A DNA stretch of 64,000 nt from Azoarcus sp. KH32C (GCF_000349945.1 NC_020516.1:3224001-3288000); one strand, 5' to 3'. Shown: positions 43,064 to 52,194, numbered from the stretch's first letter. Notes: generated by a model not told the origin, from the letters alone. Program-made: numbers and translations.

Positions 43064-44791
43064 TCAGCTCCACTGCAGAATTTGATCGACGATCGCCCCC
43101 GGACGTACCGCGAGCGGCCCCGGGTGATGCAGCGCGTGCACCTCGCGCGGCAGGTCGTACTGAGCGCGCAGGTAGCGGTGGAACTGCCCGCTGTGCGACT
43201 GCTCGACGACCAGCGCGCGGCGCACGCCCTTCATCACGCGCTCGAATTTTTCCGGCTGGACCGGCGAGATCAGGCGCACCGCGACGAGCTTCACCGCCTG
43301 CCCGGCCGCACGCAGCCGTTCCAGCGCCTCGCGTGCCGGCCCCGCGCTCGAGCCCCAGGTCACGATCGCTGTGTCCGCGTCCTCGTCGCCGCTGATCTCG
43401 GCCCAGTGGTCGCCGTAGTTGTAACCGGTGAGCTTCCTCAACCGTTTGTCGAGCTGCGCCTGGTGGTCGGAGGCCTGGGACGACGGCGTACCCGTCTCGT
43501 TGTGCTCCAGGCCGTCTGCCGTGTAGGTCAAGCCCGCCATCCCCGGAATCGCCATCGGCGACACGCCGGACGCGGTATTCGCGTAACGCTTGTACTGCGC
43601 ACCTTCCGCCAGTGCCGCCGGCTTCTCGCGCTGGCCGATGAAGGCGATCGCGGCCGAGCGCGGAATCACCGCCCGCGCCTGCCCCATCGCCTGGTCGGTC
43701 AGTACGATCGCCGCCGTCTGCAGGCTCTCGGCCAGATGCACCGCCCATTGCGTCGTGAAGAGGCAATCCGCGACCGAGGTCGGTGCAAGCACCAGATGCG
43801 GCGCGTCGCCATGCAGGCCATAGACCGCGATGTTCAGGTCGCTCTGCTCGGACTTCGTCGCGATGCCCGTGGAAGGCCCGACGCGCATCACGTCCACCAC
43901 CACGATCGGCACTTCGGCCGCCACCGCAAGGCCCAACGACTCCGTCATCAGCGCGAGCCCCGGGCCCGAGGTGGCCGTCAGCGAAGGCACGCCGCCGTAG
44001 GACCCGCCGATGATCTGGTTGATCGACGCGAGCTCGTCCTCGGCCTGTACCAGCACGCCGCCGACCTTCGGCAGCGCCGGCGCCAGCCACTCCAACACCT
44101 CGGTCGCCGGCGTGATCGGATACGCCGCGACAAAGCGCACGCCACCGCGCAGCGCACCCATCCCGGTCGCCTCGTTGCCGGTGATGCTCCAGCGTTCGCT
44201 CGTATCGGAATTGCCGACGGGCAGTCGGGGAACGGCGGGAAACTCCACCGCTGCCTCGACGCCGGCGCGGAAGGCTGCGATGCTGGCCGCAATCGCCTCC
44301 GCCCCCTTGCGCTTGAGGCTGTCCTGCAGCACGCCGATCACGATGTCCTCGGGCAGGCCGATCATCGCCGCGATCGCGCCGAAGGCGACCATGTTCGGGC
44401 GTCCGCCCGGCACACCTTTCGCGAGCGCCTTCATCGGCAAATCCACAACCTTCGCGCCGCTGCGCACGAACACTTCGGGCGCCTCGCCTTCACCCGGATC
44501 GCCGATGATCAGACTGTCCGCGTCGAGCGGGATTTCAGCCGCGAAGCGGCCCACGTTCTGCCAATCGACCGCCACAAGCAGGTGGAAGCAATCGTCATGC
44601 GAGGAGATCGGCGCCGTGCCGAGGCGGATCATCACCGCCGCCTCGCCGCCACGGATCTGCGGCCCCGACGAGCGCGTCATGTACGCGTACCAGCCCGCCC
44701 GCGCCGCCGCCTCCAGCAGCAGGCTGCCGGCGGTCACGACCCCCGCACCGCCGCTGCCCGCCATCACAAATGAAACCGTTTGCCCGCTCAT
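43064..44791 (-). CDS. korA: 2-oxoacid:ferredoxin oxidoreductase gamma-alpha fused subunit
   Basis: A 575-residue fusion. The N-terminal gamma part carries GSGGAGVVTAGSLL (residues 12-25) and TRSSGPQIRGGEA, and the C-terminal alpha part starts near residue 200 with GNEATGMGALRGGVRFVAAYPITPATEV. This fused arrangement is typical of the two-subunit KorAB enzyme. GGAGGGACGG is the RBS. Divergent from a MarR gene 169 bp away. Confidence 0.85.
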   Translation of the reverse strand: MSGQTVSFVMAGSGGAGVVTAGSLLLEAAARAGWYAYMTRSSGPQIRGGEAAVMIRLGTAPISSHDDCFHLLVAVDWQNVGRFAAEIPLDADSLIIGDPGEGEAPEVFVRSGAKVVDLPMKALAKGVPGGRPNMVAFGAIAAMIGLPEDIVIGVLQDSLKRKGAEAIAASIAAFRAGVEAAVEFPAVPRLPVGNSDTSERWSITGNEATGMGALRGGVRFVAAYPITPATEVLEWLAPALPKVGGVLVQAEDELASINQIIGGSYGGVPSLTATSGPGLALMTESLGLAVAAEVPIVVVDVMRVGPSTGIATKSEQSDLNIAVYGLHGDAPHLVLAPTSVADCLFTTQWAVHLAESLQTAAIVLTDQAMGQARAVIPRSAAIAFIGQREKPAALAEGAQYKRYANTASGVSPMAIPGMAGLTYTADGLEHNETGTPSSQASDHQAQLDKRLRKLTGYNYGDHWAEISGDEDADTAIVTWGSSAGPAREALERLRAAGQAVKLVAVRLISPVQPEKFERVMKGVRRALVVEQSHSGQFHRYLRAQYDLPREVHALHHPGPLAVRPGAIVDQILQWS

Positions 44792-44960
44792 CCGTCCCTC
44801 CGCCATCGTCGATTGGACCGGCACGCGCAGTCGCGCACCGCATGAGTCAAAATTAGCAGCGCATTTGCTTCCTGTCAAATTGTTTGTATTCCACTATTTT
44901 TATGAATGATTGGACGGCATACTTGGGAGACCCAACGTTTCACCAAACCCCACAGAAACC

Positions 44961-45422
44961 ATGACACAAAAAAAAGCCTCCGACCGGAACGGCATCGACT
45001 TCGGCATGCTGCCGGGGCTTGCCGGCTACCAGCTGCGTCTCGCGCAGATCGCGATCTTCCGCGACTTCTCCGAATCCCTCGGCGAGTTCGATGTCACGCC
45101 CGGACTCTTCGGCATCCTCGTCATCATCGAAGCCAACACCGGACTGAAGCAGACCGAACTCGCGCGCGCCGCCCATCTCGATCGCTCGACGGTCGTCTCG
45201 GTCATCGACAACCTCGAACGTCGCGGCCTCGTCGAGCGCCGCGCGGCCGAGAACGACCGCCGCTCCAACTCGCTGGTGCTGACCGCCGAAGGCTCGGCCC
45301 TCCTCAAAAAGCTCAAGCGCCGCGTCGTGGACCACGAGAAGCGCCTCGTCGAGCACCTCAGCGAGGACGAGCGCACGACGCTGGTCGCGCTGCTGCAAAA
45401 GATCTTCCCGGAACATCGCTGA
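44961..45422 (+). CDS. MarR-family transcriptional regulator
   Basis: A 153-residue winged-helix regulator: helix-turn-helix TELARAAHLDRSTVVSVIDNLERRGLVERR (two parts, about residues 55-85), followed by the wing AAENDRRSNSLVLT, and long helices for dimerisation at both ends. Divergent from korA, so it may control korAB and ferredoxin. The TTTGTATT motif at 44883 and the repeated GTCAAA in the gap are possible sites. The effector is unknown. Confidence 0.85.
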   Translation: MTQKKASDRNGIDFGMLPGLAGYQLRLAQIAIFRDFSESLGEFDVTPGLFGILVIIEANTGLKQTELARAAHLDRSTVVSVIDNLERRGLVERRAAENDRRSNSLVLTAEGSALLKKLKRRVVDHEKRLVEHLSEDERTTLVALLQKIFPEHR

Positions 45423-45442
45423 GGGCGAGGCCCCACGCGCCA

Positions 45443-45682
45443 ATGAGCACCTCACAACCCGGAAACCCCCTCCACGGCGTGACGCTGGAGATGATGCTGA
45501 ACCAGCTCGTAACACATTACGGCTGGCAGGATCTCGGCGAGCGGATCAACATCCGCTGCTTCACGGACGACCCGAGCATCGCCTCGAGCCTGAAGTTCCT
45601 GAGACGCACGCCGTGGGCGCGGGAGAAGGTCGAATCCCTCTACCTCTACATGGTTCGCCAGAACGCAAGGCAATCCAGATGA
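45443..45682 (+). CDS. VF530-family small DNA-binding protein
   Basis: A 79-residue protein of the VF530/DUF2132 family, recognisable from LHGVTLEMMLNQLV, FGWQDLGERI-like GWQDLGERINIRCF and PSIASSLKFLRRTPWAREKVESLY. The family is a small alpha/beta fold with proposed DNA-binding. It follows the MarR gene by 20 bp. The next gene starts within its last codons (ATGA). Confidence 0.8.
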   Translation: MSTSQPGNPLHGVTLEMMLNQLVTHYGWQDLGERINIRCFTDDPSIASSLKFLRRTPWAREKVESLYLYMVRQNARQSR

Positions 45683-45876
45683 CCTACGAAGAACACCTCG
45701 ACGAAGTCACGACGCTGATCACCGAAAAGTACGACGTCGAAGACCAGGCCGCCATCGACATGGTGATGCGCGCCCAGGCCGACGACTTCTTCACGCTGCA
45801 CGACGACGATCCGTCTATCTGCACGCTGGAGCGCGCGCACGAAGACGCACGGGCGGTGTACAAGAAGTATCGGTAA
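45679..45876 (+). CDS. Small acidic hypothetical protein
   Basis: A 65-residue acidic protein (THDEVT-like start, LHDDDPSICTLERAHEDARAVYKKY end). The start ATG overlaps the VF530 stop by 4 bp, so it is translationally coupled. I do not recognise it, but the coupled position suggests a real gene. Confidence 0.6.
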   Translation: MTYEEHLDEVTTLITEKYDVEDQAAIDMVMRAQADDFFTLHDDDPSICTLERAHEDARAVYKKYR

Positions 45877-45903
45877 CCCGAAACATCCCCAAGAGGGCTG
45901 ACG

Positions 45904-46353
45904 ATGTCACAGCACGCAGCAAGCATCGAATGGACGCGCGCGGTCAATGCGTCCGATCCCAAGACCTACTCCCGCAACCACGTCGCCACGCTCGCGGGCG
46001 GCCAGCAGCTCAACGTGTCGGCAGGGGTTGAATACAAGGGCGACCCGCAGTGCGCCGATCCCGAGCAGATGGTCGTCAGCGCACTGGCGAGCTGCCACAT
46101 GCTGTTCTTCCTCGCGATCGCCGACCTGAAAGGCTTCCCGGTCGAACGCTACACTGACAACCCCGTCGGTCATCTCGGCAAGACCGACAAGGGCATGGCG
46201 CTGACCCACATCGTGCTGACGCCGCGCGTGACTTTCTCGGACAAGCAACCCGACGCGAGCACGCTGCAGCAGATCCACGAAAGCGCCCACAAGCGCTGCT
46301 TCATCGCGAATTCGCTGACCGCCGAGGTCACGCTGGACCTAGGCACGGCCTGA
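45904..46353 (+). CDS. OsmC-family peroxidase-like protein
   Basis: A 149-residue OsmC/Ohr-type protein. The two reactive cysteines expected in the family are in SALASCHMLF (about residue 62) and HKRCFIANS (about residue 130). Such proteins reduce organic hydroperoxides with a thiol donor. AAGAGGGCTG precedes the ATG. It lies 27 bp after the small acidic gene. Confidence 0.85.
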   Translation: MSQHAASIEWTRAVNASDPKTYSRNHVATLAGGQQLNVSAGVEYKGDPQCADPEQMVVSALASCHMLFFLAIADLKGFPVERYTDNPVGHLGKTDKGMALTHIVLTPRVTFSDKQPDASTLQQIHESAHKRCFIANSLTAEVTLDLGTA

Positions 46354-46435
46354 CGGCGGTGCCGCCTGCCCGGCCCCGGAACATTGGGGCCGGATCGACG
46401 TCCATGCGGTAAGGATCAGCGAAGGAGGACGGACG

Positions 46436-47398
46436 ATGCGCTGGAAGGCATGGATCGGAGCCCTGAGCTGGATCGCGTCGAGCGCCGGGATCGCCGCCGA
46501 CGTCAGCATCGAGCGCTTTCGCGTACCCGAGGGCGCCCACCCGCACGACGTCGCACCTTCGCCCGAACCAAGCGGCCCCGTGTGGTACACCGCCCAGGCG
46601 CAGGGTGCGCTCGGCATGCTGGATCCCGCAACCGGCAAGACGCGCCAGATTCCGCTCGGCAGCGGCTCCTCGCCCCACGGCGTGATTGTCGGCCCCGATG
46701 GCGCGCCATGGATCACCGACAGCGGCCTGAACGCGATCGTCCGCGTCGATCCCAAGACCTTCGCGCTCACCCGCTATCCCTTGCCCGAAGGCCGCAACGC
46801 GAACCTGAACACCGCCGCCTTCGACGGCAAGGGCATCCTCTGGTTCACCGGCCAGTCCGGCATCTACGGCCGGCTCGATCCCGCCAGCGGATCGGTCCGC
46901 GTATTCGACGCGCCGCGTGGCCGCGGCCCCTACGGCATCACGGCAACGCCTGCAGGCGACATCTACTACGCATCGCTCGCCGGCAGCCACATTGCCCGCA
47001 TCGACACGACGACCGGCGAAGCCCGCCCGATCGATCCGCCGACCCCGCGACAAGGCGCACGCCGCATCTGGTCCGACTCGACCGGGCGCGTCTGGGTCAG
47101 CGAATGGCAGTCGGGCCAGCTCTCGCGCTATGACCCGAAGACGCGCGAGTGGCGCGCGTGGCGCCTCCCCGGCAGCGATCCGCATCCCTACGCTATCTAC
47201 GTCGACCGGCAAGACCGGGTGTGGGTCAGCGACTTCGGCGCGAACGCGGTATTGCGCTTCGACCCGGCGACGGAACGCTTCGAGTCCTTTCCGTCGCCGC
47301 AGCCGAATGCCGCCATCCGCCAGATTCTCGGCCGGCCCGGCGAGACGTGGGCGGCCGAATCCGGCACCGACCACGTCACCGTCTACCGTTGGCAGTAG
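46436..47398 (+). CDS. Exported streptogramin B lyase-like beta-propeller
   Basis: A 320-residue protein with a signal peptide (residues 1-20) and a seven-bladed Vgb-type propeller of repeats such as GVIVGPDGAPWITDSGLNAIVRVD, GITATPAGDIYYASLAGSHIARID and AIYVDRQDRVWVSDFGANAVLRFD. The Vgb enzyme linearises virginiamycin B; most exported homologues have no known substrate. The GAAGGAGGACGG RBS is strong. It converges with the pch porin gene. Confidence 0.75.
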   Translation: MRWKAWIGALSWIASSAGIAADVSIERFRVPEGAHPHDVAPSPEPSGPVWYTAQAQGALGMLDPATGKTRQIPLGSGSSPHGVIVGPDGAPWITDSGLNAIVRVDPKTFALTRYPLPEGRNANLNTAAFDGKGILWFTGQSGIYGRLDPASGSVRVFDAPRGRGPYGITATPAGDIYYASLAGSHIARIDTTTGEARPIDPPTPRQGARRIWSDSTGRVWVSEWQSGQLSRYDPKTREWRAWRLPGSDPHPYAIYVDRQDRVWVSDFGANAVLRFDPATERFESFPSPQPNAAIRQILGRPGETWAAESGTDHVTVYRWQ

Positions 47399-47401
47399 CT
47401 T

Positions 47402-48331
47402 CTAGAACGGCATCACCAGCTTGAACCACGCCTTGTCGCCGCGAAAACGGTTCTCGGCCTCGGTTTCGTGGTGCCATTGGCCGATGAACATCATGCCGCT
47501 CTTGTTGGTGTAGCTGACGCTCGGCCCGATCGCGAAGACTTCCCCCTTGCGCCCGTTCGACCACGGACCGAGCGCCGACGACAGCGCGTCGCCATTGAGC
47601 TTGTCGTTCGTCGTCTGCGTCAGGTAGTAGCCGGAAAGCCCGACCGCCCACGGGCCGAAATGCTTGCCGACGACGTAGTCCATGTGGAAGTCGTCGCCCG
47701 ATTCGTAATCCATCTTCGGGGCGCCCGGTGCCGGTCGGAAGTCCTTGTTCTTGCGCTTGATGTTGTACATGAACTTGCCGGAGAGCTCCCAGCCATCGTC
47801 CGACAGCCAGGTCGCGGCGAAGATCGGCTCCAGGCTCCAGTAGTTCGTCCCGATGCTCTCGCGCGGGTCGCCCGACTTGTACTTGCCGGTCGGCATGTTG
47901 AGGTCGAGCGCGACCGTCCAGTGCAGGTTCTTGGTGTGCCACGCGATGATGATCGGATTGAAGGTGATGTCGCCGAGCCCCGTCGTCGACTTGCTGTCGC
48001 CGCCGAGCTTCACCTCCTGATGCACGACCGGGACGATCAGGTGCATGCCCCAGTCGCCGCCGAGGATCTTGGTGTCGGTCATCTTGATGAAACGCAGCGC
48101 GTCGAACCATGCGTAGACCGAGGTACCTGGCACCTTGTCCCCATCGCCGTCACGGAGCTTCCCTTCGTAGTGGCCGAAGTAGTTCAGGAAATAACTGCCC
48201 GGCGGCGGGACGGCGCCCGCCATCCAGCTTTCGGCGCCGTTCGGATATCCGTCAACGCCTTCCTTCGCCATCGCATCGACTGACAGCCCCGCCGCCAGCA
48301 CCACTGCCATCGAGATCGTCTTGATCTTCAT
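47402..48331 (-). CDS. Outer-membrane porin-like transporter (phenol MetA-type)
   Basis: A 309-residue exported protein with a signal peptide (residues 1-22) and an outer-membrane beta-barrel of alternating strands, ending in phenylalanine (FKLVMPF), as outer-membrane proteins do. It resembles the SphA/MetA-pathway family associated with aromatic catabolism. Segments such as GLGDITFNPIIIAWH and MPTGKYKSGDPRESIGTNYWSLEP are typical. Last gene of the pch cluster, 26 bp after the aldehyde dehydrogenase; probably takes up the aromatic substrate. Confidence 0.78.
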   Translation of the reverse strand: MKIKTISMAVVLAAGLSVDAMAKEGVDGYPNGAESWMAGAVPPPGSYFLNYFGHYEGKLRDGDGDKVPGTSVYAWFDALRFIKMTDTKILGGDWGMHLIVPVVHQEVKLGGDSKSTTGLGDITFNPIIIAWHTKNLHWTVALDLNMPTGKYKSGDPRESIGTNYWSLEPIFAATWLSDDGWELSGKFMYNIKRKNKDFRPAPGAPKMDYESGDDFHMDYVVGKHFGPWAVGLSGYYLTQTTNDKLNGDALSSALGPWSNGRKGEVFAIGPSVSYTNKSGMMFIGQWHHETEAENRFRGDKAWFKLVMPF

Positions 48332-48357
48332 GTCTCCTCCCTGATTCTTGTCCACGC

Positions 48358-49800
48358 TCAGAACGGGAACTGACGTTGCCCGAGCTGCACGGTGATCCAC
48401 TTGAGTTCGGTCATCTCGTCCATCGAGTGATGCCCGCCTTCTCGGCCGACACCGCTGTCCTTGACGCCGCCGAAGGGCACATGCGGCTCGTCCATGATCG
48501 AGGCGTCGTTGATGTGCACCATCCCTGCCTCCAGCCGCAGCGACAGGTCGAAGGCCTTCTGCAGGTCGTTCGTGATGAGGCCCGACGACAGCCCGTAGCA
48601 GGAGTCGTTCGCGAGCCGCAGCGCCTCCTCGCTGTCCGCGGCTCGGATGACCGACACGGCCGGACCGAAGCTTTCCTCGCGGAACACGATCATGTCGGGC
48701 GTGACGCCGGCGAGGATCGTCGGCTGGTAGAAGGCGCCGTCGCTCTTGCCGCCATGGAGCAGCTTCGCGCCCTTCGCAACCGCATCGGCGACGTGGCGGT
48801 CGAGCACTCCACATTGCTTGCGATCGATCAGCGGGCCGATCACCGTGTGCGGATCGCGCGGATCGCCGACCCTGAAGCCGACGACCTTCTGCACGAGCTT
48901 GTCGCAGAACGCGTCGAAGATCGGCGCCTCGACGATCAGGCGCGAGTTCGCCATGCACACCTGCCCCTGGTGCAGGAAGATGCCGAAGGCCGCCGCATTC
49001 ACCGCGTAGTCGACGTCCGCATCCTTGAGCACAATCAGCGGGCTTTTGCCGCCGAGTTCCAGCGTGATGCGCTTGAAATGCCGCCCGGCGGCCGCCGACA
49101 GCTCGCGTCCGACCTCCGTCGAACCGGTGAAGGTGATCATGCGGACGCGCGGGTCCTCGATGAAGGTGTTGCCGAGCACCGAACCCTGCACCGGCACAAC
49201 GTTGAGCACCCCCTTCGGCAGCCCCACCGCCTCGAAGATCTCGGCGATTTTCAGGCCCGTCACTGGCGTGTAGGTCGCGGGCTTCAGGATGAAGGTGTTG
49301 CCCGCTGCGAGGGCGAGCGCGACCTTCTTCGTCGCGAGCAGGAAGGGGAAGTTGAACGGCGCGATGCCGGCGATCACGCCCAGCGGCCGGCGCACGCTCA
49401 TCGAGAACACGCCGGGGCTGTCGGACGGCATCGTCTCGCCGGTGATGCGACGCGCCTCGCCCGCGGCACTACGCAGCAGATTGACGACGAAGGACGCCTC
49501 GAACATCGCCTTGCCGAAGGTCGAGCCCGCCTCGTCGATCAGTACATCGGCGACCTCAGGGATGCGCTTCTGCAGCTCGTCCGCCGCACGCAGCAGGATT
49601 GCCTCGCGTTCGTTCGCGAGCATGTTGCCCCAGCTCTCCCGCGCACGGTAGGCGGCGGCGATTGCGCGTTCGAGATCCGCGGCCGAAGCCTGATGAACCC
49701 GGCCCCACACCTCGCCGGTGGCCGGATTGATGTCGTCGAGGATCGTCTCGGTCGACGACGCCACCCATTCGCCGTCGATGAACAGCTTGTACTCTTTCAT
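48358..49800 (-). CDS. pchA: Aldehyde dehydrogenase (4-hydroxybenzaldehyde dehydrogenase-like)
   Basis: A 480-residue NAD(P)-dependent aldehyde dehydrogenase. The catalytic glutamate is in TLELGGKSPLIV (about residue 250), the catalytic cysteine in HQGQVCMANS (about residue 284), and the NAD-binding GSTEVGRE near residue 230. It is likely to oxidise 4-hydroxybenzaldehyde to 4-hydroxybenzoate, as PchA does next to pchCXF in Pseudomonas putida, but here the gene follows pchF instead of preceding pchC. The symbol is given by analogy. Confidence 0.8.
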   Translation of the reverse strand: MKEYKLFIDGEWVASSTETILDDINPATGEVWGRVHQASAADLERAIAAAYRARESWGNMLANEREAILLRAADELQKRIPEVADVLIDEAGSTFGKAMFEASFVVNLLRSAAGEARRITGETMPSDSPGVFSMSVRRPLGVIAGIAPFNFPFLLATKKVALALAAGNTFILKPATYTPVTGLKIAEIFEAVGLPKGVLNVVPVQGSVLGNTFIEDPRVRMITFTGSTEVGRELSAAAGRHFKRITLELGGKSPLIVLKDADVDYAVNAAAFGIFLHQGQVCMANSRLIVEAPIFDAFCDKLVQKVVGFRVGDPRDPHTVIGPLIDRKQCGVLDRHVADAVAKGAKLLHGGKSDGAFYQPTILAGVTPDMIVFREESFGPAVSVIRAADSEEALRLANDSCYGLSSGLITNDLQKAFDLSLRLEAGMVHINDASIMDEPHVPFGGVKDSGVGREGGHHSMDEMTELKWITVQLGQRQFPF

Positions 49801-49808
49801 GAGAGCTC

Positions 49809-51356
49809 CTACAGGCTGATACCGCACCGTCCCGGCGCGATGATGTTGTTGGGATCGAGCGCTTTCTTCAGACGCTTTTCGACGTCGCGCTTCACCGGCC
49901 CGTAGGTCGCCGCGACCTTCTCCGCGAAGGCGGTGTTCGCGCGGTACATGCCGTAGCCTTCCTTCGCGAAGGTATGCAGCAGCTCGTCGTAGCAGGCATA
50001 GGCCTTCTCCATCTGCTCCGGATTCGAGCGGTCATAGAGCAGGTCGATCACGTGGTGCATGTCGCGCCAGCCGACGATGAACTCGCCGACATAATCGAAG
50101 CCGTACTTGGCGAGGATCGTCTTCGCCATCCGCATCTGCTTGAGCGTTTCGGAGCCCTTCGCCTGCGACACCGGCGCGAACCAGATCGAGCCGCCGCCCC
50201 CGCGCCAGTTGTAGAGTCCGAACTCGCCGAGGTTGGGCTTGCCCTTCATCAGGTCGAAGCGGTATTCGAGCGCCTTGCTGCCCTTCGAAGCTTCCTGCGT
50301 GATGATCTTGCCGCCCGTTCCGGCCGCGACCGCCTCGATGATCTTCCAGTTGGCGTCGTTGGTTTCCTTCGTGCCGTAGAGGCCCGCGTAGACGTTCCAC
50401 GCGCCGATGTCGTGGTCGGCCTGGATCTTCTTCACCGCCTCGTCGGAAATCGCACCCGGACCGGTGACGTAATCCGCCCGCTTCACCGGCTTGCACGGCG
50501 CCTCCCATAAGGTGTGCGCGATCACGACTGCGTTCGGGATCACCATCGCGATGCGCAACGGACGCAGCGCCTCAACGATCTTCGTGATGTCGGTTTCGTT
50601 CGGGTACTGGATGCAGAAGGGCCGGAAATCCGGCGGCGCCGGCATCAGCCACATGCCCATCTTCGTGACGACGCCGAAGTTCGATTGCGTGAAGATGCCG
50701 TCGAGCGTCGGCCCGTAGCCCCACTTGAACACCTGCCAGGTGTTCGAGTTCTCCATCGCTCCCATGCCGGTGCGCAGCACCTGCCCGTCCGCCAGCACGA
50801 CCTCCATCCCGCACGAGAACAGGAAGTGCTCTCCATAGGGCGTGTAACCGACGCCGCGATCCACCATGTTGCCGACCGGCCCCGCGATCGCCGACGGCGC
50901 CGGGCACGAGAACCACAGCGGCAGCTTGTGTTCCTGCAGGTAGTCGTAGAGCTGCTGGTAGGTCACGCCCGGCTCGACGAGCGCAGTACACAGCTCCGCA
51001 TCGACCTCGATGATGCGGTTCATGCGCCGCAAGTCCATCACGATCTGGCCGCGCTGGACCGGCGCCGCCGATCCGTAACCGAGGTTCTTCCCGGTCGACA
51101 CCGGATACACCGGGATCCGGTACTTGTTCGCGACCTTCATGACGCGCTGGATCTCTTCGACGCCATCCGGCATCACCGAGGCCGACAGCGCGTGCTGTTC
51201 GTCCGGCACCGGCATCATGATCTTGCGATAGGGGGCGAGCTTCTCGTCGTCGATCAACACGTATTCGTCGCCGACGATCGCGCGCAACTCGCGCACCGCC
51301 TTGTCGAAGTCCGCGGCGCCGATGCCCTTGGGCAATACCTTGCGCTGTTCTTTCAT
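49809..51356 (-). CDS. pchF: p-Cresol methylhydroxylase flavoprotein subunit
   Basis: A 515-residue FAD enzyme of the vanillyl-alcohol oxidase family. It has VYPVSTGKNLGYGSAAP (FAD-binding), FSCPAPSAIAGPVGNMVDRG and WQVFKWGYGPTLDGIFTQ, all close to p-cresol methylhydroxylase. It converts p-cresol to 4-hydroxybenzyl alcohol and 4-hydroxybenzaldehyde with water as the oxygen source, handing electrons to PchC. It works without oxygen. 4-Ethylphenol or vanillyl-type substrates are possible alternatives. Confidence 0.9.
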   Translation of the reverse strand: MKEQRKVLPKGIGAADFDKAVRELRAIVGDEYVLIDDEKLAPYRKIMMPVPDEQHALSASVMPDGVEEIQRVMKVANKYRIPVYPVSTGKNLGYGSAAPVQRGQIVMDLRRMNRIIEVDAELCTALVEPGVTYQQLYDYLQEHKLPLWFSCPAPSAIAGPVGNMVDRGVGYTPYGEHFLFSCGMEVVLADGQVLRTGMGAMENSNTWQVFKWGYGPTLDGIFTQSNFGVVTKMGMWLMPAPPDFRPFCIQYPNETDITKIVEALRPLRIAMVIPNAVVIAHTLWEAPCKPVKRADYVTGPGAISDEAVKKIQADHDIGAWNVYAGLYGTKETNDANWKIIEAVAAGTGGKIITQEASKGSKALEYRFDLMKGKPNLGEFGLYNWRGGGGSIWFAPVSQAKGSETLKQMRMAKTILAKYGFDYVGEFIVGWRDMHHVIDLLYDRSNPEQMEKAYACYDELLHTFAKEGYGMYRANTAFAEKVAATYGPVKRDVEKRLKKALDPNNIIAPGRCGISL

Positions 51357-51392
51357 TCCCTTGTCTCCGTGGCAAAAGCCGTTGCGTGTGGC

Positions 51393-51785
51393 TCAGGTAT
51401 TGATCGCGAAGGACACCAGACTCTCGGTGCCGATACGATGCTGCGTGTGCGCGACGAGCCCCGTACCGCGGGCGGCGGCGATCTGCTGGAAGATCACCGC
51501 CGCGGCGTCGTCCATCACGCCGATCAGCGATGTCCGGCCGACGCGGTCGAGCAGCGCCGACACGCCTGCGTAGCTGCAGAGTTCGTCGGCGCCGACCGTG
51601 AGCGGGATGACGCCACGGTCGTCCGTCATGCCCGCTGCAAGCGCCTGCGCCCGCGGCAGACCGGCCTGGACGACGACCGTCACCTCGGCCTCACGCTCGG
51701 CCGCCGGACGCGCAAAGGCGGTCGCCGGCAGCACGCCCAGCGCGCCGCTCCCCATCAATCCCTTCAGAAAGATCCGTCGATCCAT
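51393..51785 (-). CDS. pchX: PchX-type small Tat-exported protein between pchC and pchF
   Basis: A 130-residue protein beginning MDRRIFLKGLMGSGALGVLP, with the twin-arginine motif RRIFLK, and so probably exported folded through Tat. The rest (about residues 40-130) has no motif I recognise. A gene of unknown function, pchX, lies in this same place between pchC and pchF in Pseudomonas; the symbol rests on that position. It may help assemble or load the flavocytochrome. Confidence 0.65.
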   Translation of the reverse strand: MDRRIFLKGLMGSGALGVLPATAFARPAAEREAEVTVVVQAGLPRAQALAAGMTDDRGVIPLTVGADELCSYAGVSALLDRVGRTSLIGVMDDAAAVIFQQIAAARGTGLVAHTQHRIGTESLVSFAINT

Positions 51786-51791
51786 GGCCGA

Positions 51792-52094
51792 TCACTCCTT
51801 CGCCAGCGGCGTACCCGAACTGATCAGCCGGGCAACGTCCGCGAGCGACGCGTCATCGATCTCGCTCGGCCGAAACGCGGGCATCGCACGGTTCCCGAAG
51901 CGCACGACACGCTGGACGTATTCCACGGGCAGGTTCCGCCCGCGGATCACCGGCCCGACCCCCGCCTCGTGACAGTAGCGGCACACCTTTTCATAGACGT
52001 GGGCACCGTCGCGCCACGCCGCCGCTTCGACACCCCCACTACCGCACAGCGCCGCGCAGGCCGCCGCGATGCCGATCACTCTTCTGCTCCACAT
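51792..52094 (-). CDS. pchC: p-Cresol methylhydroxylase cytochrome c subunit
   Basis: A 100-residue exported cytochrome with a signal peptide (residues 1-25), one heme site CRYCH (about residue 38) and a likely Met ligand in NRAMPAF (about residue 70). It accepts electrons from the PchF flavin. It is the first gene of the operon, with GGAGGTGCGGAGAC before the ATG, about 40 bp after the predicted transcription start from the sigma-54-like promoter. Confidence 0.88.
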   Translation of the reverse strand: MWSRRVIGIAAACAALCGSGGVEAAAWRDGAHVYEKVCRYCHEAGVGPVIRGRNLPVEYVQRVVRFGNRAMPAFRPSEIDDASLADVARLISSGTPLAKE

Positions 52095-52146
52095 GTCTCC
52101 GCACCTCCTCTGGTTGGTCTTTCCGACTCATTGACAAGAGGAGTAC

Positions 52147-52162
52147 AGCAAGGCGTATGCCG
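52147..52162 (-). promoter_or_regulatory. Sigma-54-like promoter of the pchCXF operon
   Basis: On the minus strand the sequence reads CGGCATACGCCTTGCT. The invariant GG and GC are exactly 10 bases apart and TTGCT matches the -12 element perfectly. The -24 box (CGGCAT) differs from TGGCAC at two places. Transcription would begin near 52136, about 42 bp before pchC. A sigma-54 activator with a matching aromatic sensor is encoded at 56497-59999. Confidence 0.6.
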
Positions 52163-52194
52163 AACGATCTAGATCGATAGCTTTGCCTGTAATG

